NCBI RefSeq assembly: GCF_000964085.1
Contig: NZ_JZRB01000023.1
Coordinates: forward strand, 1 to 64,000
From: Luteibacter yeojuensis
Lineage (GTDB): Bacteria; Pseudomonadota; Gammaproteobacteria; Xanthomonadales; Rhodanobacteraceae
Length of the DNA: 64,000 nucleotides
Direction: 5' to 3'
A model generated the notes under the pieces. It did no database searches. It was not told the DNA's origin and was given only the letters and a program-made list of their open reading frames with translations. Positions 29,666 to 38,389 of this stretch are shown one piece after another. Each line of letters starts with the position of its first letter. Positions within the stretch are counted from its first letter, which is position 1. The translations under genes were made by a program, and so were the position numbers.

Positions 29666-30882
29666 GCCGCCTCCGCCTAGTTATCGCATTCTTGTTCTTG
29701 GCTCCCTGTGGGAGCGCGCTCGCGCGCGATCCCCTCACCGAAGGCCAATACCTCACCACCGCCGGCGACTGCGCCTCGTGCCACACCGCCCGCAACGGCA
29801 AACCCATGGCGGGTGGCCGCGTCGTGCCCACGCCCTTCGGCGCCATCCCGTCGCCCAACCTCACGCCCGACGCTGAAACCGGCCTGGGCACCTGGACCGC
29901 CGACGATTTCTACAAGGCATTGCACGAGGGCATCTCGCACGACGGCACGTCGCTGTACCCCGCATTCCCGTTCACGTCGTATACGAAGGTGACGCGCGCC
30001 GATAGCGACGCGATGTTCGCCTACCTGAAGTCGCTGCCCGCGGTGCGCAACCCGGCCACGCCGAACACATTGCGCTGGCCCTACCGCATGCGCTCGCTGA
30101 TGGCTTCGTGGCGCCTCATGTATTTCGACGAAGGCGAATACCAGCCCGACCCGAAGCAATCGAAAGCGTGGAACCGCGGCGCCTACCTCGTGCAGGGCCT
30201 GGGCCATTGCAACGAATGCCACGCGAACCGGAACAGTTTCGGCGCGATGGCCACCGAGCCGTTCCTCGCCGGCGGCCTCGTGCCCGTGCAGAACTGGTAT
30301 GCGCCCGACTTGTCGATGGGCCGCGACGGCGGCCTCGCGGGCTGGAGCGAGGCCGACGTGGTGGCGCTGCTGAAGACGGGCCGCTCGGCGAAGGGCACGG
30401 CGCTGGGCCCGATGGCCGAGGTGGTGGTGAAGAGCACGCAGCACCTCACCGACGACGATCTCGCCGCCATCGCGGTGTACCTCAAGTCGCTGCCGCCGCG
30501 CCCGCCGGTGACGCAGCGTGGCAACGCCGTCGATGCGGCCACTGTCGCGCAGGCCGGCCAGAAGGTGTACGCGCAACACTGCGCCGCGTGCCACGCCACC
30601 GACGGCCGCGGCAAGGGCGCGGCGTACCCCGCGCTGGATGCCAACGCATCGGTCACCGAGCCCACCGGCATCAACGCGATCCGCACGGTGTTGTCGGGTG
30701 GTTTCGCGCCGGCCACGGCGGGCAACCCGCGCCCGTACTCCATGCCGCCGTTCTCGCAGGTGCTCAGCGACGAGGATGCGGCAGCGGTGGTGACGTACAT
30801 CCGCCATGCGTGGTCGAACCGCGCGTCATCCGTGTCGCCCGCCGACGTGCGCGCCTACCGGTCGATCCCCGGCGCCAACTGA
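29662..30882 (+). CDS. Triheme cytochrome c, dehydrogenase electron-acceptor subunit type
   Basis: The 406 residues hold three c-type heme motifs: CASCH (C37-H41), CNECH (C183-H187) and CAACH (C307-H311). This matches the cytochrome subunits of membrane alcohol and gluconate dehydrogenases (ADH II/GADH cytochrome family), which pass electrons from a periplasmic dehydrogenase to ubiquinone. No dehydrogenase subunit is adjacent. The end of the signal peptide (LAPCGSALARD) is encoded by a half copy of palindrome family B at 29706-29734. Cleavage after SALA is likely; a lipobox reading of LAPC is unlikely because proline precedes the cysteine. The 3' end overlaps the convergent mug gene by 28 bases. 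Confidence 0.92.
   Translation: MSRLRLVIAFLFLAPCGSALARDPLTEGQYLTTAGDCASCHTARNGKPMAGGRVVPTPFGAIPSPNLTPDAETGLGTWTADDFYKALHEGISHDGTSLYPAFPFTSYTKVTRADSDAMFAYLKSLPAVRNPATPNTLRWPYRMRSLMASWRLMYFDEGEYQPDPKQSKAWNRGAYLVQGLGHCNECHANRNSFGAMATEPFLAGGLVPVQNWYAPDLSMGRDGGLAGWSEADVVALLKTGRSAKGTALGPMAEVVVKSTQHLTDDDLAAIAVYLKSLPPRPPVTQRGNAVDAATVAQAGQKVYAQHCAACHATDGRGKGAAYPALDANASVTEPTGINAIRTVLSGGFAPATAGNPRPYSMPPFSQVLSDEDAAAVVTYIRHAWSNRASSVSPADVRAYRSIPGAN
29706..29734 (+). repeat. Half copy of family B palindrome inside a signal-peptide coding region
   Basis: CTGTGGGAGCGCGCTCGCGC followed by GCGATCCCC matches the left arm of the full repeat at 43197-43264. It is in frame within the triheme cytochrome gene and encodes residues PCGSALARDP. 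Confidence 0.8.
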
Positions 30883-31388
30883 CGCACTTCGTCGGCCATG
30901 GCCTGCCAGGTGGCGAGGTTCCATGACCCGCGTGCCTGGCCGCTGGGCGAGGGCAGCACCCAAGCGATGGCGCCAGCGAAGGGCTCGGCCTGGCGCCCCG
31001 TGGCGACGGTTCTGCGCCCCAACGCGGCCATGCCTGCCTGCTTGCTCGTGAACGCGACGACGCGCGGCGCGGCGCGTTCGATCTTCGCGTGCAAGGCGAT
31101 GGCGTCGTAGGCACCACGCGGCAGCTGGTTGTCGTTGCCGTGGTGGAACTTGGCCACGTCGGTGAAGCCGATGCCGAACCCCGGCATGAGCGGGAATTCG
31201 GCAGGCACGAGCAGCCGGGGCGTGAGGCCCACGGCGAACACGGCACGCCAGAACCGGTTGCCGGGGTGCGCATAGTAGGCGCCATCGCGCGCGGAACGCG
31301 CGCCGGCGGCCGTGCCGCAGAAGACAAGGCGCAGCCCGGGTTCGAGCACATCGGGCAGCACGTGTTGCGCGGAATCGGCATCGCTCAT
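30855..31388 (-). CDS. mug: G/U mismatch-specific uracil DNA glycosylase
   Basis: Mug removes uracil and ethenocytosine from mismatches in double-stranded DNA. The 177 residues (start ATG 31388) contain VFCGTAAGARSARDGAYYAH (the active-site loop in the GTAAG variant), NRFWRAVFAVGL, and VLPSPSGQA near the C-terminus (the NPSG-like loop). No strong ribosome site is seen for this start or for an alternative at 31421. The 3' end overlaps the convergent cytochrome gene by 28 bases, an antisense overlap of real genes. Confidence 0.88.
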   Translation of the reverse strand: MSDADSAQHVLPDVLEPGLRLVFCGTAAGARSARDGAYYAHPGNRFWRAVFAVGLTPRLLVPAEFPLMPGFGIGFTDVAKFHHGNDNQLPRGAYDAIALHAKIERAAPRVVAFTSKQAGMAALGRRTVATGRQAEPFAGAIAWVLPSPSGQARGSWNLATWQAMADEVRQLAPGIDR

Positions 31389-31460
31389 GCGGGCTACTTT
31401 AACGCGCGTTTGATGCACCACAACAAAGTGTCGACATCCGGCCTCTTAGGCTAGTGGCCC

Positions 31461-32564
31461 ATGAACTCTTCTGACTGGATGCCTGACATCACGCATCCGT
31501 GGACGCGTTTTGCGCTGGTGGTGATCATCGCGCTGGCCGTCGCGGGCCTCGTCCACCGGGTAGCGGACCTGTTCCTGCGCCGCCTGGCGCTGCGCCACCC
31601 CATGGGCGCCAGCATCGTCGCGCGGGCGAACACGCCACTGGAGGCCATCGTGCCGCTGGTGGCCGTGCTGGCGGCGTTCCGCGCCGCGCCGGACGAGCCG
31701 GCACGCCTGATCGATGGCCTCGAACACCTGGTGGGTATCGCGCTCATCGGTGCCTGCACGTGGTTCCTCGTCCGCTGCATCGGCGCACTCGAAGCCACGG
31801 TGACGCGCTTCAACCCCATCGACCTCGAAGACAACCTGCGGGCACGGCGCCTGCAGACGCAGGTGCGTGTGCTGTCGCGCACGGCGATGGTCGTGATCAT
31901 CGTGCTGGGCATCGCCGTGGCGCTGATGACGTTCCCGGGCGTCCGCCAGTTCGGCGCGAGCCTGCTGGCTTCGGCCGGTATCGCGGGCCTGGCCGTGGGC
32001 CTGGCGGCAAAACCCGTGCTCGGCAACCTCATCGCCGGGATACAGATCGCGCTGACCCAGCCCATCCGCATCGACGACGTGGTGATCGTGGAAGGGGAGT
32101 GGGGCAAGGTGGAGGAAATCACCAGCACCTACGTGGTGGTGAAGATCTGGGACGAGCGGCGGATGATCGTGCCGTTGCAGTACTTCATCGAGACGCCGTT
32201 CCAGAACTGGACGCGCACGTCGTCGCAGATCCTGGGCTCGGTGCTGCTGTGGTTCGACTACGGGCTGCCGCTGGAGCCACTGCGCGGCGAGCTGGAACGC
32301 ATCTGCAAGGCCGCGCCCGAATGGGATGGCCGCGTGATGGTGCTGCAGGTGGTGGACAGCAACGACAAGGCGATGCAGGTGCGTGCGTTGATGAGCTCGA
32401 CGAACTCGGGCAAGTCGTTCGATCTGCGGTGCAAGGTGCGGGAGGGGTTGATCGCGTTTGTCAGGCGCGAATGCCCGGCGTTCCTGCCGCGCTGGCGGGG
32501 GGATGTGGAGGGCCCGCTTCGGAACCTGGAGCATCGCGCGCAAGCGCGCTCCCACATGGGGTAG
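31461..32564 (+). CDS. Mechanosensitive ion channel, MscS family
   Basis: Inner-membrane tension-gated channel protecting against hypo-osmotic shock. The 367 residues have membrane helices at about 15-35, 60-75, 90-110 and 135-160. The pore-lining helix follows (FGASLLASAGIAGLAVGLAA) and then the soluble beta domain (IRIDDVVIVEGEWGKVEEIT; IVPLQYFIETPFQNWTR). The last ten or so codons (EHRAQARSHMG) are encoded by a half copy of the family B palindrome, so the C-terminus is repeat-derived. Osmoprotective context: trehalose operon and a second, larger channel at 54922-57336 in the same window. Confidence 0.93.
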   Translation: MNSSDWMPDITHPWTRFALVVIIALAVAGLVHRVADLFLRRLALRHPMGASIVARANTPLEAIVPLVAVLAAFRAAPDEPARLIDGLEHLVGIALIGACTWFLVRCIGALEATVTRFNPIDLEDNLRARRLQTQVRVLSRTAMVVIIVLGIAVALMTFPGVRQFGASLLASAGIAGLAVGLAAKPVLGNLIAGIQIALTQPIRIDDVVIVEGEWGKVEEITSTYVVVKIWDERRMIVPLQYFIETPFQNWTRTSSQILGSVLLWFDYGLPLEPLRGELERICKAAPEWDGRVMVLQVVDSNDKAMQVRALMSSTNSGKSFDLRCKVREGLIAFVRRECPAFLPRWRGDVEGPLRNLEHRAQARSHMG

Positions 32565-32615
32565 GCGCCATTGGCGTTGTCTGGCGGGGACTCTTGTGCA
32601 AGCAAGCTCCCACAG
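32532..32615. repeat. Family B palindrome fragments at the end of the MscS gene
   Basis: CATCGCGCGCAAGCGCGCTC plus CCACA (32532-32556) is the right arm of family B and lies in frame at the end of the channel gene. A second degenerate arm, CTCTTGTGCAAGCAAGCTCC plus CACAG, is at 32591-32615. Together they look like a decayed element. Nothing else is visible up to the typA terminator. Confidence 0.7.
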
Positions 32616-32627
32616 GAGGGCAAGCAT

Positions 32628-32653
32628 AAAAAAAGCCCGGCTTTCGCCGGGCT
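32628..32653 (-). terminator. Terminator of typA
   Basis: AGCCCGGC (32634-32641) and GCCGGGCT (32646-32653) pair around TTTC. On the minus strand the hairpin is followed by seven T residues, right after the typA stop codon. Confidence 0.92.
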
Positions 32654-32659
32654 CTTTCG

Positions 32660-34507
32660 TTACATACCGCGGGAGGCCTTCTTGCGGTCGTTTTCCGTCA
32701 GGTGCTTCTTGCGCATGCGGATTTCCTTCGGCGTGACTTCGACCAGCTCGTCGTCGTCGATGAAGTCCAGCGCCTGCTCGAGCGTGAACTTCGTGGCCGG
32801 GGTGAGCTGGATCGCGTCATCCTTGCCCGAGGCGCGCATGTTGGTCAGCGGCTTGGGCTTGATCGCGTTCACGGTCAGGTCGTTGTCCTTCGCGTGGATA
32901 CCGATGAGCTGGCCTTCGTACACCGAATCGCCCTCGGCGGCGAACAGCTTGCCGCGCTCCTGCAGCGGGCCAAGCGAGTAGGCCGGGGTGGTGCCCGGGG
33001 CGTTCGCGATCATGACGCCGTTCTGGCGCTTGGCGATCGGGGCCGGGGTGTACGGGCCGTAGTGCTTGAACACGTGGAACAGCAGGCCCGAACCCTGGGT
33101 GAGGGTCTTGAACTGGTTCTGGAAGCCGATGAGGCCACGCGCCGGGATTTCATACTCCAGGCGCACGCGGCCCTGGCCGTCGGAGACCATGTTCTTCAGG
33201 TCGCCCTTGCGGATGCCGAGGCGCTCCATGACGCCGCCCTGGTGCACTTCCTCGATGTCGATGACGAGTTCTTCGATCGGCTCCATTTTCTGGCCGTCGA
33301 TGTCCTTGAGGATGACTTCCGGACGCGACACGGCCAGCTCGTAGCCTTCGCGGCGCATGTTTTCGATCAGCACCGAGAGGTGCAGTTCGCCGCGGCCCGA
33401 GACCAGGAACTTGTCGGCGTCGGAGCCGTCTTCCACGCGGAGGGCCACGTTGTGGACCTTTTCGCGGTCAAGGCGCTCGCGCAGCTGGCGGCTGGTGAGG
33501 AACTTGCCGCCGGAGAGATCCTTGTTGCCGACGAACGGCGAGTTGTTGACCTGGAAGGTCATGCTGATCATCGGCTCGTCGACGCTCAGCGCCGGCAGCG
33601 CCTCCGGGGTATCGAGCGCGGTGACGGTATCGGAGATGGTCAGCTCGGGGATGCCCGAGATGGCGACGATGTCGCCGGCTTCGGCCGAGTCCTGCTCGAT
33701 GCGCTCGAGGCCGAGGAAGCCGAGCACCTGGACCACCTTGCCCTGGCGCTTCTTGCCTTCGCGGTCGATGACGGCGACCGGCATGCCCTTCTTCAGGGTG
33801 CCGCGCTGGATGCGGCCGATGCCGATGACGCCGACGAAGTTGTTGTAGTCGAGCTGGCTGATGCGCATCTGGAACGCGCCTTCCGGGTCGACGTCGGGCT
33901 TGGGCGCGTGCTGCATGATCGCTTCATAAAGCGGGGTCATGTCGCCTTCGCGCGCGTTCTCGTCCAGCGAGGCGTAGCCGTTGAGGGCCGAGGCGTAGAC
34001 GATGGGGAATTCCATCTGCTCGTCGGTGGCGCCGAGCTTGGCGAACAGATCCCACACCTGCTCGACCACCCACTCCGGGCGGGCGCCCGGGCGGTCGACC
34101 TTGTTGACGACCACGATGGGCTTGAAGCCCATGGCGAACGCCTTCTGGGTGACGAAGCGGGTCTGCGGCATGGGGCCGTCCATCGCGTCGACGAGGATCA
34201 GCACGGTATCGACCATCGACAGCACGCGCTCGACTTCGCCGCCGAAGTCGGCATGCCCCGGGGTGTCGACGATGTTGATGCGGTTCTTGACGCCCTTCTT
34301 CTTGTCTTCCCAGGTGATGGCCGTGTTCTTGGCCAGGATCGTGATGCCACGCTCCTTTTCCTGGTCGTTCGAATCCATGACGCGCTCGGCGAGCACGGTA
34401 CGCTCGTTGAGCGTGCCCGACTGCTTAAGCAGCTGGTCGACGAGGGTGGTCTTGCCATGGTCGACGTGGGCGACGATGGCGATATTGCGCAGGAATTCGA
34501 TGGACAT
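32660..34507 (-). CDS. typA: Ribosome-binding GTPase TypA/BipA
   Basis: Translational GTPase of the EF-G type that helps 50S assembly and stress adaptation. The 615 residues show [15 protein letters not shown] (G1), [16 protein letters not shown] (G3) and [12 protein letters not shown] (G4), then domains II, III and V and the BipA-specific C-terminus (ending in a basic KKASRGM-type tail). Length is standard. A perfect TATAAT lies about 60 bases upstream on the minus strand and a terminator directly follows the stop, so this looks like a single-gene unit. Confidence 0.97.
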   Translation of the reverse strand: MSIEFLRNIAIVAHVDHGKTTLVDQLLKQSGTLNERTVLAERVMDSNDQEKERGITILAKNTAITWEDKKKGVKNRINIVDTPGHADFGGEVERVLSMVDTVLILVDAMDGPMPQTRFVTQKAFAMGFKPIVVVNKVDRPGARPEWVVEQVWDLFAKLGATDEQMEFPIVYASALNGYASLDENAREGDMTPLYEAIMQHAPKPDVDPEGAFQMRISQLDYNNFVGVIGIGRIQRGTLKKGMPVAVIDREGKKRQGKVVQVLGFLGLERIEQDSAEAGDIVAISGIPELTISDTVTALDTPEALPALSVDEPMISMTFQVNNSPFVGNKDLSGGKFLTSRQLRERLDREKVHNVALRVEDGSDADKFLVSGRGELHLSVLIENMRREGYELAVSRPEVILKDIDGQKMEPIEELVIDIEEVHQGGVMERLGIRKGDLKNMVSDGQGRVRLEYEIPARGLIGFQNQFKTLTQGSGLLFHVFKHYGPYTPAPIAKRQNGVMIANAPGTTPAYSLGPLQERGKLFAAEGDSVYEGQLIGIHAKDNDLTVNAIKPKPLTNMRASGKDDAIQLTPATKFTLEQALDFIDDDELVEVTPKEIRMRKKHLTENDRKKASRGM

Positions 34508-34562
34508 GCGTCATGCACCGGCTTTTGCGCCGGGGCGGCCTCTTTGGGATGGGAAGCCGCCG

Positions 34563-34568
34563 ATTATA
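34563..34568 (-). promoter_or_regulatory. Promoter -10 element of typA
   Basis: Minus-strand TATAAT in context GTCTTTATAATCGG is a perfect -10 hexamer. The region 17-19 bases upstream (around CATGCG) is a poor -35. It lies 56 bases before the typA start. Confidence 0.5.
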
Positions 34569-34597
34569 AAGACTTTTTCAAACTTTCGCATGACGGT

Positions 34598-34623
34598 GCC
34601 GGGGCCCGGTCGCGGGCCCCGGC
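34598..34623. other. GC-rich hairpin between the lipoprotein gene and typA
   Basis: GCCGGGGCCC and GGGCCCCGGC form a perfect 10-base stem with a 6-base loop, 14 bases after the lipoprotein gene stop. There is no U-tract on the minus strand. It could be a weak or Rho-assisted terminator or a 3' end stabiliser. Confidence 0.55.
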
Positions 34624-34637
34624 GAGACGGCCCCGGA

Positions 34638-36845
34638 TCAGGGCTCCAGCGGCTCTTCGCGGCAGGCTTCGGGCACGTATTTCGGCTCGATTCCCTCGGC
34701 CGAACAGCGCCAGGTGACCTCCTTGCCTTCCACCACCGGGCTGAGCACCAGGATGCCGCCTTCCAGCTTGGCATTTGCCTTGTGCGGCGCCGTGGCGTCG
34801 AACTGGGCCGTGATTTCGCCGCCCGTGCCCACCTCGATGCTGCCGAGGTCGTCGTTGCCCAGGGCCTCGGGGGCATCGAGCCCGGCGGCCTTGTTGCTGG
34901 CCGGGAACTTGCCCGTGGCCAGGCGGCGCTCGGCCACGGCGGCCTTCACCGGCTCAAGCGCGTCGAGGCTGCGTTTGACCTCCGCGCGGATCATGTACTC
35001 CTGGTACTGGGGCACCGCCACGGCGGCCATGATGGCGAGCGCGGCGACGCCGGTGGCACCGCCTCCCTGGCCGACCAGCTCGATCGGCGACTGCTCGTAG
35101 GTGAGCGAGATGCCCAGCGTTTCCTTGTCCATCTCCAGCGCCGCGCCGACCACGCCCTTGTCCGGCAGGCCCAGGGTGTGGGCCGAGGGCAGGGTGGCGA
35201 TATCGGCCGTGGAGCCCGAGGCGGCGGCGAGTACTTGCAGCAGCTGCAGGTAGGTGTAATACGCGTCGCGCTGGGCGCCCTGGCTGGTGGCCGTGTAGCC
35301 CATGAAGGTGCGCTGCCCCGGGTAGCCGTGGGCCTTGAACCAGTCGTCCACGGCGAAGCTGGCGCCGGCGGCCGCGCGGTCCGAAAGGGCCTGCGGCACC
35401 TTGGCGAACACCGCCCACTCGCCGTCCTCCGTCCACCATGCCTTGCCACCGGCGCGGTCGATCAGCTGCATGAAGCCACGCATGGTCGCGTCGGCATCGG
35501 CGGGCAGGTCGTCGGCCGAGTGCCCCGGCACCGACAGCCAGTGCACCTCGGTGCCGTCCACCTTCGTCGTGCCCGTGGCCCAGCCGGCGTTCGTGTTCTT
35601 CGCGAGGAAATCGTGCCAGGCCTTCCAGTCACGCACATGGATGGCGTTGAACATGCCGGCGTCGTCGGCGAAGAGGATGGCCTCGGGGCCGAACCAGGCG
35701 GTGTAGCTGGCCGGGTTGAAGTGGAAGCGCTTCTCGAGCTTGTCGAGGCCTTCGCGCACCTTCTTCGCGCCGTCGGGCCCGAAGTCGAGGTTGAGGTTGT
35801 TTTCGAAGGCCTTCCAGCCGTCGGCCGAGGGCACGGCAAAGGTGACCGCCCAGTGCGGTTCGCCCACCGTCTTCAGCGTGGGCGCGAAGCCCGACGGGGC
35901 CAGGTACTGCAGGGCGCGTGCCTGCGGGGCGTGCACCAGGAACTGGAACTGGCCGCGGCCGTTGACCGTGCCCGCGCCGAAGGCGATGGCGTCGGCCTTC
36001 GAGGCGAAATCGCCCGGCAGCTTGCCGAACGGCTGGTCGCCCGCCTGCGCGGCGGCGACGGCACCCACGCCACGCATCGTCACCCAGCCGAAGAAGCCTT
36101 CGCCGGTGGTATCGATGCGCGCTTCGAGCACCGGCAGCAAGGCCGGCGCGGTGTTGGCGGTGGCCTTGTTGATGTCGGCCATGAGGCTGGCGAGTGTCGC
36201 CGGGTCGGCGGGCGACGGGCCCTTCGGCATCGGCACCCCCGCGCTGATCCACAGCCGGTGCTGGGCCAGGTCGTAGTGCACGGCACCCATGCCGCTGGCG
36301 AGCTTGCCGTTGCCCTGCGCATCGAGCGGTGCCTCGAGTAGTGGCGTCGCCGGCGAAAGGGCGGCAAGGCGCTGGTTGAAGGCGTCGACACTGGGGAAAT
36401 CCAGCACCGCGGTGATCACGCCGCGCGACGTGGGCGAGGGGATGCCCAGCGGATCGATCAGCGCCACTTCCAGCGTCGAGCGCAGGTCGCCCAGCAGCAG
36501 GGTCAACGCGGGGCCGGCCTTCAGGTCGGCGAGGAGCTTGTCCTTCGCGATGGCCTCGCGCACCTTGGCGATGGCGTCGAGGTTGGCCTTGGCCGACAGC
36601 GCCGCATCGAGCGGGCGGCCATTCGGTACGCCGTTGAGCATGCCCCACGGCGAGGGGATGCGGAGGTAGGCCACGGTCTGCGCGGGCAGGTGCTGGCGCA
36701 GCCATGCGGGCGCCGAGATCGCGGCCTGCGCGGCCGCCACCGCCTGCGGGTCGGCCTTCGGCGCGTCATCGTTCTTGTGGCAGGCCGCGAGGGCCAGCGC
36801 GGTGGAAATGGCTGCCGAAAGCAGCACGGTACGACGGGCAATCAT
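34638..36845 (-). CDS. Lipoprotein with a C-terminal type IV pilin-like domain
   Basis: I do not recognise a named family for the whole protein. The ATG at 36845 gives 735 residues beginning [12 protein letters not shown] with lipobox LAAC (Cys22), so the product should be a lipoprotein. Residues about 40-590 form a large extracytoplasmic domain starting [20 protein letters not shown], perhaps similar to DUF3352 proteins; that is a guess. Residues 599-735 resemble a type IVa pilin. They have [20 protein letters not shown] (second half of the pilin alpha-1 helix), then [19 protein letters not shown], a beta region, and the C-terminal loop [17 protein letters not shown] (Cys714 and Cys728), as in pilin disulfide loops. 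The prepilin leader, cleavage site and Glu5 are absent. No pil genes are nearby. It is transcribed toward typA. Confidence 0.8.
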   Translation of the reverse strand: MIARRTVLLSAAISTALALAACHKNDDAPKADPQAVAAAQAAISAPAWLRQHLPAQTVAYLRIPSPWGMLNGVPNGRPLDAALSAKANLDAIAKVREAIAKDKLLADLKAGPALTLLLGDLRSTLEVALIDPLGIPSPTSRGVITAVLDFPSVDAFNQRLAALSPATPLLEAPLDAQGNGKLASGMGAVHYDLAQHRLWISAGVPMPKGPSPADPATLASLMADINKATANTAPALLPVLEARIDTTGEGFFGWVTMRGVGAVAAAQAGDQPFGKLPGDFASKADAIAFGAGTVNGRGQFQFLVHAPQARALQYLAPSGFAPTLKTVGEPHWAVTFAVPSADGWKAFENNLNLDFGPDGAKKVREGLDKLEKRFHFNPASYTAWFGPEAILFADDAGMFNAIHVRDWKAWHDFLAKNTNAGWATGTTKVDGTEVHWLSVPGHSADDLPADADATMRGFMQLIDRAGGKAWWTEDGEWAVFAKVPQALSDRAAAGASFAVDDWFKAHGYPGQRTFMGYTATSQGAQRDAYYTYLQLLQVLAAASGSTADIATLPSAHTLGLPDKGVVGAALEMDKETLGISLTYEQSPIELVGQGGGATGVAALAIMAAVAVPQYQEYMIRAEVKRSLDALEPVKAAVAERRLATGKFPASNKAAGLDAPEALGNDDLGSIEVGTGGEITAQFDATAPHKANAKLEGGILVLSPVVEGKEVTWRCSAEGIEPKYVPEACREEPLEP

Positions 36846-36913
36846 TGCTCGGTATCCCCTGGGTTCGTCCGGCTCCTGCCGGGAAGCCGGAGGATAGCAG
36901 CGATACGTGGCGC

Positions 36914-37333
36914 TTAAGCGGCCTTCCGCCGCCCCCGCGCCACCACCGCATGCCCAAAGAACCACCCATAAAGCACCACCGGCACCGCGGCCATGACGTA
37001 CTTCCCCACGGCCGGCACGTCCACGAGATCGAACGGAATCTGCGCCAGGAAAAACACGGGAAGCAACCACACCAGCGCCGTGGCGAACAGGGCGGTACCA
37101 CCCGCCTGGCCGTGATAAATCCGCGAGAAGAGGGCGCTCTGCGCTGCGATCTGGCCCAGCGGCTCGGCGGGGTTCGGGAAGCCCTCGGGTGGAAGGGGTG
37201 CGGCCTGTTCGCTGCGGGTGCGTTCGGTGTCGACGCCGGGGCGGCCCGTGCGTGGGTCCACCGTGTGCGCGAGGACGCCGTGGGGGTCGTCCGTGGTGAT
37301 CGTCTTGCCGTCGATCTCGATGCGCCGTTCCAT
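36914..37333 (-). CDS. Small membrane protein, unknown function
   Basis: 139 residues from the ATG at 37333, preceded by GGGAGGG. Residues 1-65 are soluble and charged (MERRIEIDGKTITTDDPHGV). Two membrane helices follow at about 84-103 (FATALVWLLPVFFLAQIP) and 113-133 (YVMAAVPVVLYGWFFGHAVV), and a basic end (ARGRRKAA). No family recognised. It is divergent from the secreted protein at 37441 with about 107 bases between, and ends 68 bases before the lipoprotein-pilin start in the same direction, so the two might be one unit. Confidence 0.75.
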   Translation of the reverse strand: MERRIEIDGKTITTDDPHGVLAHTVDPRTGRPGVDTERTRSEQAAPLPPEGFPNPAEPLGQIAAQSALFSRIYHGQAGGTALFATALVWLLPVFFLAQIPFDLVDVPAVGKYVMAAVPVVLYGWFFGHAVVARGRRKAA

Positions 37334-37440
37334 CCGTTCCCTCCCGGGGCTGCCAGGTGATGTCGCCCCGGATGGTAGGGGCGAGGTTGTTAGGGTGTTG
37401 TTGTAGGCTTGCCGCACCTTACGGCTCAGGGATCCAGCCG

Positions 37441-38373
37441 ATGTTCAAGGACGTGCGCAAGGCGTGGCGGTGGCCGGTGTTCGTGGCCAGCCTGTTGATC
37501 AGCATGGGAAGCATCGCGACGCTGCTCGCCGCGCGGCTGCCGGTGCATGCGGCGGCCAGCCGTTCGCCGGTGGGGCGGTACCTGCAGCCGGGCGACTCGT
37601 ACGCCATGGCGTTCGCGCGCCTGGCGAACCATGTCGATACAGACCCCACGGCGCTCTATGCGCTATGGCAGGCCTCGCTGCCCTGTGCCGGTGGCATGGC
37701 CCGCGATCTCTTGCAGCGTCGTGGGTACTCCGCGAGCGAGAAGGCCTTCCGGTACTGGCAGGCCGCTTACTGCAATGACATGCCACAAGATGGCTGGGCA
37801 TTCTGGTATGGCCAGGGTGTGTCGACGCAGTTCCGGCTACGCCACCCGAATTGGCCCCACGCAAGGCATGCGAAGGTGCCGACGGGGTTCTACGCCGACG
37901 TGTTGCGCGACGCGCCCGCAGCCGACATCCGCACGGCGTGGATGGCGATTCTCGAACCCGGGCAGGTACCGTGGCGCTTCGGCGAAGACCTGGTGGCGAA
38001 CACGCCGTATCACGAGCGCCTCGCCAAGCTCCAGGGCATCGCCCTAATGTTGCTCGAATGCGACCTGGTCGGAGGCTGCGGCCCCGATGGCCCGATCACC
38101 TTTGGCGTATGCCGCTGGCAGCACGATTGCCAGTGGGGTGCGTCCCTGGGCGAGATCTTCCATGCGCGCTACACGTCCGGGGAAATGCGCATCGCTGAAG
38201 CGCTGCATGAGCGCCTGGTGGCGGAGCGGGCGCAATGGGCGAGCGCGCACCCCGCGCGTGCGTTGCCGCCGTTGCGGGCGGTGCGCCATGTGCATGGCGA
38301 GCGTGCCGAGTACGCCCATTGGCTGGCACACTGGCATGCCGCGCGCATCGGCCGCATCAGCCGGCGGCGCTAA
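37441..38373 (+). CDS. Exported or membrane-anchored protein with six cysteines, unknown function
   Basis: 310 residues. The N-terminus FKDVRKAWRWPVFVASLLIS then ends in LPVHAAASR, a signal peptide or anchor. The rest is soluble and rich in Trp, His and Arg. Six cysteines (in LPCAGG, YCNDM, LECDLVGGC and VCRWQHDC) suggest three disulfides in the periplasm. No catalytic motif or family recognised. ATG at 37441 follows CAGGGATCCAGCCG. The next gene starts 17 bases after the stop, but the products look unrelated. Confidence 0.75.
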   Translation: MFKDVRKAWRWPVFVASLLISMGSIATLLAARLPVHAAASRSPVGRYLQPGDSYAMAFARLANHVDTDPTALYALWQASLPCAGGMARDLLQRRGYSASEKAFRYWQAAYCNDMPQDGWAFWYGQGVSTQFRLRHPNWPHARHAKVPTGFYADVLRDAPAADIRTAWMAILEPGQVPWRFGEDLVANTPYHERLAKLQGIALMLLECDLVGGCGPDGPITFGVCRWQHDCQWGASLGEIFHARYTSGEMRIAEALHERLVAERAQWASAHPARALPPLRAVRHVHGERAEYAHWLAHWHAARIGRISRRR

Positions 38374-38389
38374 CAGGAATGCCCTGGCC

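Noticed and set aside
29701-29712. Lipobox reading LAPC in the triheme cytochrome
   Set aside because: Proline directly before the cysteine is not accepted by signal peptidase II, and SALA just after is a good signal peptidase I site.
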